Source of the DNA: DASZQL01 sp964391865
Lineage (GTDB): Bacteria; Planctomycetota; Phycisphaerae; Phycisphaerales; UBA1924
NCBI GenBank assembly: GCA_964391865.1
Contig: CAYMNQ010000010.1
Span: 1-43,434, forward strand
DNA length: 43,434 nt
Direction: 5' to 3'
Below the pieces are notes generated by a model. It did not search any database and was not told the origin of the DNA. It saw only the letters and a program-made list of their open reading frames with translations. Made by a program: the position numbers and the translations under genes. Below are positions 15,607 through 22,384 of this stretch, one piece after another; the stretch's first letter is position 1; every line of letters starts with the position of its first letter.

Positions 15607-16884
15607 TTAGGCGTTGTCTTCCGTACTGCCGCTGTCGTCCTTGCTTCGCCAAGCATCATTGATCTGGCCTACGATCGAGACCAAATGATCCTCCGCCGAT
15701 TTTGACTCCCACGGCTCAAAGTGGCTGAACGTCAAGCTGGTGTCTTGATCTCGGAGCAGCGCGCCGGGAATCCACGGCCCCGAGGCCCCCGCATGCCACT
15801 TGCTCTCCGGGGCCTGTCTGAAGCGAAAAACGTAAACCAACTCGGTTGTTTCACTATCTGTTGCCGACCAGTCGAAGGTTTCTTCCAGCACGATTTCTTC
15901 CGGTGGATGTCCGTACTCCGTGGGGTAGCACAGCCATTCCACCATCTTCGCCTCGGCCATGGCTTCGAGTGTCAAAAATTCATCGGGAATCAGCCTCAGT
16001 TCGAGCGGGTCCAGTCTCTCGAGTGAGCTCACGAGGTACCACCGGGCTTCCGCGTCGGAAGCGATTCTGTGAACCGCACCAGCGTCAACCGAACACCCTC
16101 TCCGCCGAAGAGAGACGATGCTGTACGCCCCTGAATACAAGTCATCACTCGACACGATGCTCTGGAGCAATTCCAGCGAGGCGTCGCTCTCCAGATAGCC
16201 CAGAACATCCGCCACCAGACCTTGGAACTGCGAAATCTCTCGGCACGCTTCGTCCCGATTCTTCTCGACCCCGGCGGCCGGAGACGCGCCTTCCCAATCC
16301 GACCTAACACCCTCGCCAATCCGAACGAGCTCCGAGTCGATCTCGTTCACCAACCGATTGTCGACGACGCCCGCTTTGAGATAACACCACAATGCGCGGA
16401 TGATCGAAAACTGGAACCGCTCCGCGGCGAGCCCCTTTACCAGCGCGGGCAAGAGAATCGACGGATGTCGCGGGTTGTCCGAAAGTCCGCTGAGTGGCAG
16501 ATCGCCCTCCCACTCGGAATCGTGGCATGCACGCTCTATCATTTCGGCGGCCAACCGAGCGCTGTTCTCATCGGCACGCTTGCACATACAGGCGAGAGCG
16601 TTCACTCGAGCGCCGGGCTTCAGTTCGTCCCACCTCGAACAAAGACGCTCAAGGTCGAGCGACTCATTCGCGCATGCAGTATCCAGCAGCGTGCGCTGGC
16701 AGCGGGTGGACCAGCTCTCATCCCCAAGACCGCCCATCACGAATACCGCGTCGATCAGACGCTCCGCCGTCTCGATCGGAACGCCTGACTCACAGAGACT
16801 CTTCAAGATGGAAATAGCCTCCTCGCGCTCCGATTCGCGCGAGGAGGCCAATAGTGCAAGCGTCCTATCGATATCCAAGCTCAT
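15607..16884 (-). CDS. Hypothetical protein, HEAT-like helical repeats, lower GC
   Basis: A 425-residue protein with no family I recognise. It is mostly helical and Leu/Ala/Glu-rich, with pairs of amphipathic helices (for example residues 5-35, 60-115 and 135-175) like HEAT or armadillo repeats. A more mixed C-terminal half contains TFDWSATDSETTELVYVFRF and HAGASGPWIPGALL. There is no signal peptide or membrane segment. The ATG at 16884 avoids overlapping ahcY; another in-frame ATG at 16944 would overlap it by 35 bases. Base composition is visibly lower in GC than its neighbours, with many A/T-ending codons, which suggests recent acquisition. It lies 26 bases after ahcY on the same strand and could be cotranscribed. 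Confidence 0.7.
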   Translation of the reverse strand: MSLDIDRTLALLASSRESEREEAISILKSLCESGVPIETAERLIDAVFVMGGLGDESWSTRCQRTLLDTACANESLDLERLCSRWDELKPGARVNALACMCKRADENSARLAAEMIERACHDSEWEGDLPLSGLSDNPRHPSILLPALVKGLAAERFQFSIIRALWCYLKAGVVDNRLVNEIDSELVRIGEGVRSDWEGASPAAGVEKNRDEACREISQFQGLVADVLGYLESDASLELLQSIVSSDDLYSGAYSIVSLRRRGCSVDAGAVHRIASDAEARWYLVSSLERLDPLELRLIPDEFLTLEAMAEAKMVEWLCYPTEYGHPPEEIVLEETFDWSATDSETTELVYVFRFRQAPESKWHAGASGPWIPGALLRDQDTSLTFSHFEPWESKSAEDHLVSIVGQINDAWRSKDDSGSTEDNA

Positions 16885-16909
16885 TGTCACACCCGGATCG
16901 TGCAGCGAT

Positions 16910-18463
16910 TCAATACCGGTAGTGTTCCGGCTTGTACGGCCCATCCATCGGCACGCCGATGTACTCCGCCTGCTCGTTCGACAGCTTCGTCAGCTTCGCG
17001 CCGAGCTGCCCGAGGTGCAGGCGCGCCACCTTCTCGTCCAGGTGCTTCGGAAGCGTGATCACCTTCTTCTCCATGTCCTCGCCAGCCTTCCACAGGTGCA
17101 GCTGCGCGATCGTCTGGTTCGTGAAGCTGTTGCTCATCACGAAGCTCGGGTGACCCGTCGCGCAGCCCAGGTTCATCAGCCGCCCCTCGGCGAGGATGAT
17201 GATCGAGTGCGCCGTCACCCCCGCCGCCTTGTCTTCCTTGAAGCGGAACTCGTCCGTCTGCGGCTTGATGTTGATCCGCTCGCACTTGCCCTGTTCGCAC
17301 AGCTTGTACAAGCCCGTCATGTCGATCTCGTTGTCGAAGTGCCCGATGTTGCCCACGATCGCGTTGTGCTTCATCTTCTTCATGTGCTCGACGGTGATGA
17401 TGTCCTTGTTCCCCGTTGCGGTGATGAACACATCCGCCGTCGAAACCACATCATCGAGCGTCACGACCTCGTAGCCGCTCATGCACGCCTGCAGCGCGCA
17501 GATCGGGTCGATCTCGGTCACCTTCACGCGGCACTTCTGCGCCGCCAGCGAATCCGCCGAGCCCTTGCCCACGTCGCCGTACCCGCACACCACCGCCACC
17601 TTGCCCGACAGCATCACGTCGGTCGCCCGCATGATCCCGTCCACGAGCGAGTGACGACAGCCGTACAGGTTGTCGAACTTGCTCTTCGTCACGGAGTCGT
17701 TCACGTTGATCGCCGGGAACAGCAGCTCGCCGCGCTCCTGCATCTGGTACAGACGGTGCACGCCGGTGGTCGTCTCCTCCGACACGCCGCGGATGTACGG
17801 CACCATGCGGTGCCAGAACGTCGCGTCCTCCTGCAGCTTCTGCTTGATCACTTCGAGGATGATCTTGAACTCGTGGTTGTCGGTCGAGTTCGGGTCGGGC
17901 AGCGTGCCGTCCTTCGCGAACTTCTTCTCTGCCTTGTACCCCTCGTGGATCAAGAGCGTCGCGTCGCCGCCGTCGTCGACGATGATGTACGGCCCGTTCG
18001 AGCCGTTCGCATCCGCCGGGAACGTCAGCGCCTGCAGCGTGCACCACCAATACTCCTCGAGCGTCTCGCCCTTCCATGCGAAGGTGGGGATGGGCTGCTT
18101 GCCGGGGCGGCCCGTGACCATCGCCGCCGCCGCGTGATCCTGCGTGCTGAAGATGTTGCACGACGCCCAGCGCACGTCAGCGCCGAGATCAACGAGCGTC
18201 TCGGCGAGCACCGCCGTCTGGATCGTGTTGTGCAGCGACCCCATGATCCGCGCGCCCTTCAGCGGCTGCTTCGCGCCGAACTCCTCGCGGCACGACATCA
18301 AACCGGGCATCTCATGCTCCGCCAACTCAATCTCCTTGCGCCCGAAGCGCACGGTCTCGGCGGACAGGTCCTTCACCTTGTACGGCAGATCCGCCGTCAA
18401 GGGCAGCCCGGTGTTCAGGAAAATCTTGCTGGCAGTGGCCTTCGTCGGCGAAGCGGTCGGCAC
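16910..18463 (-). CDS. ahcY: Adenosylhomocysteinase (SAH hydrolase)
   Basis: A 517-residue cytoplasmic enzyme that splits S-adenosylhomocysteine into homocysteine and adenosine with tightly bound NAD. Diagnostic stretches are GSLHNTIQTAVLAETLVDLG, ASCNIFSTQDHAAAA, WCTLQALTF, IIVDDGGDATLLIHEG, VNDSVTKSKFDNLYGCRHSL, the NAD motif VVCGYGDVGKGSADSL (near residue 293), FITATGNKDI, NIGHFDNEIDM and the C-terminal PYKPEHYRY. It is the long bacterial form with an extra helical segment after the adenosine site. The start is GTG at 18463 with AAAGGAG about seven bases upstream. The region before it is a tandem repeat with an assembly gap, so its promoter is not visible. Confidence 0.97.
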   Translation of the reverse strand: MPTASPTKATASKIFLNTGLPLTADLPYKVKDLSAETVRFGRKEIELAEHEMPGLMSCREEFGAKQPLKGARIMGSLHNTIQTAVLAETLVDLGADVRWASCNIFSTQDHAAAAMVTGRPGKQPIPTFAWKGETLEEYWWCTLQALTFPADANGSNGPYIIVDDGGDATLLIHEGYKAEKKFAKDGTLPDPNSTDNHEFKIILEVIKQKLQEDATFWHRMVPYIRGVSEETTTGVHRLYQMQERGELLFPAINVNDSVTKSKFDNLYGCRHSLVDGIMRATDVMLSGKVAVVCGYGDVGKGSADSLAAQKCRVKVTEIDPICALQACMSGYEVVTLDDVVSTADVFITATGNKDIITVEHMKKMKHNAIVGNIGHFDNEIDMTGLYKLCEQGKCERINIKPQTDEFRFKEDKAAGVTAHSIIILAEGRLMNLGCATGHPSFVMSNSFTNQTIAQLHLWKAGEDMEKKVITLPKHLDEKVARLHLGQLGAKLTKLSNEQAEYIGVPMDGPYKPEHYRY

Positions 18464-18494
18464 GGGAAACTCCTTTTGGAAAGTGCTGCGTGAA

Positions 18495-18725
18495 AAGTGC
18501 TGAGTGCTAAGTGCTAAGTGCTAAGTGCTAAGTGCTAAGTGCTAAGTGCTAAGTGCTNNNNNNNNNNNNNNNNNNNNNNNNNNNNNNNNNNNNNNNNNNN
18601 NNNNNNNNNNNNNNNNNNNNNNNNNNNNNNNNNNNNNNNNNNNNNNNNNNNNNNNNNAGTGCTAAGTGCTAAGTGCTAAGTGCTAAGTGCTAAGTGCTAA
18701 GTGCTAAGTGCTGAGTGCTGAGTGA
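18495..18725. repeat. 7-bp tandem repeat array (aagtgct), interrupted by a gap
   Basis: The unit aagtgct is repeated without a break on both sides of the gap (18495-18557 and 18658-18716), with gtgctgagt variants at both ends. True copy number is unknown because the assembly broke here. It lies directly upstream of ahcY, within 32 bases of the start codon. Confidence 0.95.
18558..18657. other. Assembly gap (100 N)
   Basis: Exactly 100 N, the usual placeholder for a gap of unknown size, inside the 7-bp array. The repeat is in the same orientation and unit on both sides, which supports the join. Confidence 0.99.
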
Positions 18726-18734
18726 TTTGGGCTA

Positions 18735-18815
18735 TGCTTCTTGAGCTTTGAATTTTCAATACTCAAATCTGAAATCTCAAATTTGAGCTTTGAGCTTTGC
18801 GATTTGAGCTTTCAA
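18735..18815. repeat. AT-rich tttgagctttgag low-complexity repeat
   Basis: Repeated gagctttga and tttgagcttt units with ctgaaatctcaaatttgagc, much richer in A/T than the rest of the window. It lies between the SahR-like gene and the 7-bp array. No gene is seen. Confidence 0.7.
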
Positions 18816-18827
18816 ATCCACGTCCTC

Positions 18828-19808
18828 TTATCGACCATCCCCCCTCATCAGTGAACCCATCCCCGCCCGCCCCGTCGCGGCGAACAACCCCGGCCCCTTC
18901 GCCGCCGCGTCGCTCGGCAGCGCCGCCACCGTGACATCCGTCAGCCCCGCCTGCTCAAACAGCCCGCGCAGCGCGCGCTCGCTGAATCCCTGATGCTGAT
19001 GCCCCATCGTCTGCCGGTACACCGCGCGATCGTGCTCGAACATGTCGATCACCAAGACGCGCCCGCCCGGCTTCGTCACCCGCGCCATCTCCCGCAAACC
19101 GTCCGCCGGCTCCGCAACGTGGTGCAGCACCAGCACGCACACGCACGCATCCACGCTCCCGCTCTCCATTGGGAGCGCCTCGAGCGGACCTTGGACGAAC
19201 CGCACATTCGCTGCCCCCGCCAGCCGCTTCCGCGCCGCCTCCAGCATCGGCCCCGACTGATCCACCGCGATCACCTCGCGCACATGCGGCGACAGCAACT
19301 CCGCCCCGTTCCCAGTCCCGCACCCCACGTCCGCCACTACCCACTCGCGCGCCAGCAAACCGAGCAGCCCGCGCGCCGTGAAGTCGCTCCCAAACATCTC
19401 CGACCGCACCGAGTCCCACTCGCCCGCCACGCGCCCGAAGAACGACAGACTGTCCGTCCGCCGCTCCGCCAGCACCGAGTCGAGCCGCCGGTGGTCCTCC
19501 TCAATCTGCGCCCGGTCGTCCATCTGGTCCCGGATCGTCGTCCACAGCGCCCGCGACTCGGGCGACAATTCATCCAGCAGCAGCCGGTACATCGTTGCTG
19601 TACCCTCGGCCCGCTTCATAAGCCACCCAGCATCCAACAGCACCTTCAAATGCCGGCTCACCGTCGACTGCGGCAGCTGCACCACCCGGGCCACCTCGCC
19701 CACGCTCAGCTCCTGAGCCTCCAGCACCCGCCCAATACGCAGCCGGAGCGGCTCGCTCAGCGAAGCCAGCCGTTCAACCAACGCAATGATGGGCCGAGAA
19801 CGCTTCAT
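18828..19808 (-). CDS. sahR: SahR-like ArsR-family regulator fused to a SAM-methyltransferase-like domain
   Basis: A 326-residue protein. Residues 10-75 form an ArsR winged helix (LSVGEVARVVQLPQSTVSRH, with recognition helix near 47-57). Residues 120-325 are a class I methyltransferase fold with VADVGCGTGNGAELL (158-172), AVDQSGPMLEAARKRL and VLVLHHVAEPADGLREMARV. This architecture fits SahR, the repressor of the SAM cycle that releases DNA when its methyltransferase-like domain binds S-adenosylhomocysteine; the name is tentative. Next downstream on the same strand is ahcY, a classical SahR target. The start ATG at 19808 lies inside a perfect inverted repeat (19803-19826), suggesting autoregulation. 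A TTG at 19871 in the same frame is less likely. It could instead be an active methyltransferase. Confidence 0.8.
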   Translation of the reverse strand: MKRSRPIIALVERLASLSEPLRLRIGRVLEAQELSVGEVARVVQLPQSTVSRHLKVLLDAGWLMKRAEGTATMYRLLLDELSPESRALWTTIRDQMDDRAQIEEDHRRLDSVLAERRTDSLSFFGRVAGEWDSVRSEMFGSDFTARGLLGLLAREWVVADVGCGTGNGAELLSPHVREVIAVDQSGPMLEAARKRLAGAANVRFVQGPLEALPMESGSVDACVCVLVLHHVAEPADGLREMARVTKPGGRVLVIDMFEHDRAVYRQTMGHQHQGFSERALRGLFEQAGLTDVTVAALPSDAAAKGPGLFAATGRAGMGSLMRGDGR

Positions 19809-19826
19809 CCGTTTATCCGGATGAAG
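19803..19826. promoter_or_regulatory. Perfect 9-6-9 inverted repeat over the regulator start codon
   Basis: Arms cttcatccg (19803-19811) and cggatgaag (19818-19826) with a six-base spacer. The ATG of the SahR-like gene (19806-19808, minus strand) lies in one arm. ArsR-family repressors bind such dyads, so this is a good candidate operator. As RNA it could also form a hairpin that covers the start codon. Confidence 0.7.
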
Positions 19827-19871
19827 TGTAGGAGCATCGTCGGTGCAAGTCAAATCACGCTTCGATACCAA

Positions 19872-19957
19872 TCAAAATACGATCAGATCGAGCATGTAGC
19901 CTTTAGCCTTGAGCTGTGGTCACAAGCCCCAAGAGCCCCAAGCCCCAAGCCCAATCC
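19872..19957. repeat. Short gap with ccccaag tandem units
   Basis: Between the SahR-like gene and the TPR lipoprotein. It includes gccccaagccccaagccca units near 19924-19955. No gene or clear terminator is seen. Confidence 0.5.
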
Positions 19958-20671
19958 TCACCCCCCCGCATCCGCCTCCGCCGAAATTTGCTCCCGAGGC
20001 TGCTTCCCGAACGTCAGCCCCGTCTGCGCGTCCCACTCGAGCGCCAGGCTCAGCACCCGCGCGTTCGCCGGCTTCAGGTAATACGCCATGCGCAGACGGT
20101 CCATCGCGTTCACATCGTCGCCCGTTGCTTTGTAGAACTGCGCCAACGCGAGCTGCGGCTCGATCGACATCCCGCCGTCGACGCGCGCCGCGATCAGGTA
20201 CGCCCGCCGCGCCTCATCGTGATCGCCCGCGGCTTCCATCACGCGCGCGGCGCGCATCCAGTCCGCCACCGTCCCGCGCTCGTCCGCGATCCCCTTCATG
20301 AACCGCACCATCCCCTCCTGATCGCCCGACTTCCACATCGCCGTCCCCAGCGCTTCGATCACTTCCGCATCACGCGGGCGGAACGTGTGCGCGATCTCAA
20401 GATTCTCCCGCGCCAGCGCCGCGTTGCCGTTCGCGAGCAGCGCCATGCCGTACGCCTTGCGGTACTGCTTCTCGCTCGGCACGCGCATGATCACCGCGCG
20501 GTACTCGCTCTCCGCCGTCTCGAAATCACCCGCGAGATACGCCCGATCGCCCGCGTCACGGTGCGACTGGATCGTCCGCGGCCCCTTCGCACTCTGGCAC
20601 GCGCCAACCCCAAACCCGGCAAAACCAACGGCGGCGATCAGCACAAGTCGAACAATGCGGCGGCTGTTCAT
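19958..20671 (-). CDS. TPR-containing lipoprotein
   Basis: A 237-residue protein with a lipoprotein signal: basic start NSRRIVRL, hydrophobic core and lipobox GFGVGACQS, giving a lipidated Cys at about residue 25. Tetratricopeptide-like helix pairs follow: DAGDRAYLAGDFETAESEYR, YGMALLANGNAALARENLEI, VIEALGTAMWKSGDQEGMVR, ARVMEAAGDHDEARRAYLIA and ALAQFYKATGDDVNAMDRLR. Such proteins act as scaffolds at the membrane; the partner is unknown. The ATG at 20671 has GGAG ten bases upstream. An in-frame GTG at 20695 would put extra residues before the signal and is less likely. It is divergent from the LigD-PE-like gene. Confidence 0.85.
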   Translation of the reverse strand: MNSRRIVRLVLIAAVGFAGFGVGACQSAKGPRTIQSHRDAGDRAYLAGDFETAESEYRAVIMRVPSEKQYRKAYGMALLANGNAALARENLEIAHTFRPRDAEVIEALGTAMWKSGDQEGMVRFMKGIADERGTVADWMRAARVMEAAGDHDEARRAYLIAARVDGGMSIEPQLALAQFYKATGDDVNAMDRLRMAYYLKPANARVLSLALEWDAQTGLTFGKQPREQISAEADAGG

Positions 20672-20767
20672 GGCACTCAAACTCCGAAAGGTCACACGCG
20701 GCCAACCGCCGCGAATCGCTGGAAAGTCTACCCTCTATCGGCCCAACCACGCCCCGCGGTCCACATC

Positions 20768-21328
20768 ATGCCCAGCCCACCCGCACACCCAGTCCCACCC
20801 CAAAACCCCGCGAATCCGTGGCTGCGCACCGTCATCCTCCATCACCAAGTCCCGCCGAGCGCAAGCACCAGCGCACCCGCCGACCACTACGACTGGCTCA
20901 TCGAAACCCCAGCTCCGCCGGGAGTCACGCCCACCGACGACGACCGGACGCTCATCTGCTTCCGCAGCGCCGAGCGCCCCGACCAACTCATCGCCCAAAG
21001 ACAACCCTTCACCGCCGAACGCATCGCCGACCATCGCCGACTGTACCTGCACTTCGAGGGTGAACTCAGCCACAGCCGAGGCACGGTGACGCGGGTTGCG
21101 CAGGGCACATTCCGAATTCACGAAAGAAATCAGCAGGTGCTGATCGGCGAGATCGACTTCGCGAAGAGACTGTTACAGAACCCGACACAATCCAGTGGCA
21201 CGGGCGTCCCGCCCGTGGTTACTCAACCTCGTTCTTCAGGTTCTGAAACAGGCTCGAATCTCCGAGTCAGCATCCGCGCCACCCGCACGAGTGATCACGC
21301 CAAGTCGTGGACGTTCACGGTTCATTGA
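20768..21328 (+). CDS. LigD 3'-phosphoesterase-like protein with repeat-derived insertion
   Basis: A 186-residue protein. The core, with WLRTVILHHQV, HYDWLIET, DDRTLICFRS, ADHRRLYLHFEGELSHSRGT and VTRVAQGTFRI, resembles the small stand-alone proteins common in planctomycetes that are related to the DNA ligase D 3'-phosphoesterase domain. The usual active-site residues of LigD-PE are only partly visible, so activity is uncertain. At residues 139-155 the frame runs through the CACGGGCG palindrome, adding SGTGVPPVVTQPRSSGS before the final strand (LRVSIRATRTSDHAKSWTFT). The ATG at 20768 has no strong ribosome site. The frame is open further upstream, but that part is a shadow of the TPR gene. 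Confidence 0.65.
   Translation: MPSPPAHPVPPQNPANPWLRTVILHHQVPPSASTSAPADHYDWLIETPAPPGVTPTDDDRTLICFRSAERPDQLIAQRQPFTAERIADHRRLYLHFEGELSHSRGTVTRVAQGTFRIHERNQQVLIGEIDFAKRLLQNPTQSSGTGVPPVVTQPRSSGSETGSNLRVSIRATRTSDHAKSWTFTVH
21199..21217. repeat. CACGGGCG-TCC-CGCCCGTG palindrome, copy 2, inside a coding region
   Basis: Identical to 14753-14771, with shared flanks (agtgg before, actcaa after). Here it is translated as Gly-Thr-Gly-Val-Pro-Pro-Val in the LigD-PE-like protein without breaking the frame. Confidence 0.85.
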
Positions 21329-21616
21329 TCGCCGCGTGCTGTCGAATCGCAAAAAATTCCTCGGCCCGAAGGGCCGCAGGCACGTTGCCGGGGGTTGAGC
21401 GAGCCACCGTCGGGTGGCGAGCGAAACCCCCGGACTCCTGTCCAAGCGGGCGTGAGCCCTGAAGGGGCGAGGGACGATCTCAACATCTTGAGTTCGCCGA
21501 AGTCGCGCCCGTCGCCCACTCGGCACTGCGTGTGCAGCGCCGCCCGATAAGCCGCCGCCCGCATCACCCCGCCCTCCGATCACGCCGATACGCGCGCATC
21601 ACGGAGTCACCCACCC
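21329..21616. repeat. Hairpin-rich intergenic element
   Basis: No gene supported. The centre has nested inverted repeats: ccgggggtt (21388-21396) pairs with aacccccgg (21425-21433), and inside it gccacc (21403-21408) pairs with ggtggc (21413-21418). Small hairpins ggcccgaagggcc and cctgaagggg flank it. The layout resembles the dispersed structured repeats of planctomycete and verrucomicrobial genomes. Confidence 0.65.
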
Positions 21617-21835
21617 ATGGACTTCACCCACCCCGCCGCCCTCATCTCCAGCATCATCATCGGGCTGATCGGCATGCTCCTCTTCATCCACGGCAAGCGC
21701 GAAAGCTCGCCCGGCCCGCTCGTCACCGGCATCGTCCTCTGCGTCTTTCCGTACTTCGTCGCCTCTGCCGTGCTGATGTGGCTCATCACCGGCGGCTGCC
21801 TCGGCGGGCTGTACTACTACTCACGCTACGCCTGA
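21617..21835 (+). CDS. Small two-helix membrane protein
   Basis: A 72-residue protein with two or three hydrophobic segments: LISSIIIGLIGMLLFI (9-24), PLVTGIVLCVFPYFVASAVL (34-53) and MWLITGGCLGGLYYY (54-68), separated by HGKRESSPG. GGAG lies about 10 bases before the ATG at 21617. Small proteins of this pattern (helix, short charged loop with Gly-Lys, helix with Tyr-Phe) are widespread in bacteria, but the function is unknown. It stands alone between repeat-rich gaps. Confidence 0.75.
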   Translation: MDFTHPAALISSIIIGLIGMLLFIHGKRESSPGPLVTGIVLCVFPYFVASAVLMWLITGGCLGGLYYYSRYA

Positions 21836-21914
21836 GCATGGCCGGGAGTGGATCGCAGCTCCCGGCGCTCGCCGGGCCGCGTGCCGGATACGCGCGCATA
21901 CGGGGGAGGGGTGC

Positions 21915-21940
21915 CATGGCCGACGCTCGGGTCGGCCATG
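21915..21940. repeat. CATGGCCGA palindrome, copy 2
   Basis: Arms catggccga and tcggccatg with loop cgctcggg; the pair of 12224-12249. Confidence 0.75.
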
Positions 21941-22093
21941 ATCGTCATCCCTGCAAGTCACCAAATCTGCGCGCGCCGCCGACGCCCGCGACCTCCCCGC
22001 GACGAAAAATTCCAAAGTATCTCCGCTCCACGAAAAACCGCGGAAATCCAAGCACTTCCGCGATATCATCCCTCTCGCTACCCGCGCGCAGGT

Positions 22094-22117
22094 TCACATT
22101 TGTGCGCACAAAGGTGA
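22094..22117. promoter_or_regulatory. Candidate operator: 24-bp dyad with TTTGTGCGCACAAA core
   Basis: A perfect 14-bp palindrome, tttgtgcgcacaaa (22099-22112), extended by tcac and gtga after one mismatched position on each side. It lies 268 bases upstream of asnB. The strong symmetry suggests a dimeric repressor site; the regulator is unknown. Confidence 0.45.
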
Positions 22118-22384
22118 CGCTCCGCCCCATGGGTAGAGGACGCGCTCACACGCGCCCTCAACCCTCGCGGCACGACCGGCCGGCGCTTCCGCCAGGGTCA
22201 CATCTCGAACGCTCGGCGAAAGCCGAGCACACTCTCATCGCCCGTCGACGGGTTTTCAGAAGGACCACTGGTTTTAGCCGTCATCTCTCGAGCTTCTGGC
22301 TCCGCACTTCCGGCTCCAAGCTCAAAACTCACAACTCCTCGCTCATTCCGCAACCCACACACCAAAACGGCCGATAACAAAGCC

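Larger units (their letters stand above)
21836..22384. other. 549-bp gap upstream of asnB: repeats, one dyad, no clear gene
   Basis: It contains the CATGGCCGA palindrome (21915-21940), the TTTGTGCGCACAAA dyad (22094-22117) and low-complexity cttctggctccgcacttccg sequence near 22292-22320. Short frames on both strands lack ribosome sites and family features. No tRNA or riboswitch was recognised. Confidence 0.5.

Noticed and set aside
16913..16944. Upstream ATG for the hypothetical gene, overlapping ahcY
   Set aside because: It would overlap the ahcY 3' end and add residues without evident support; ATG 16884 is simpler.
18495..18725. Possible CRISPR array
   Set aside because: The unit is 7 bp with no spacers; it is a simple tandem repeat.
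21945..22130. Small minus-strand frame of about 61 codons in the asnB upstream gap
   Set aside because: No ribosome site and no recognisable features; it overlaps the dyad at 22094-22117. Possible but not supported.
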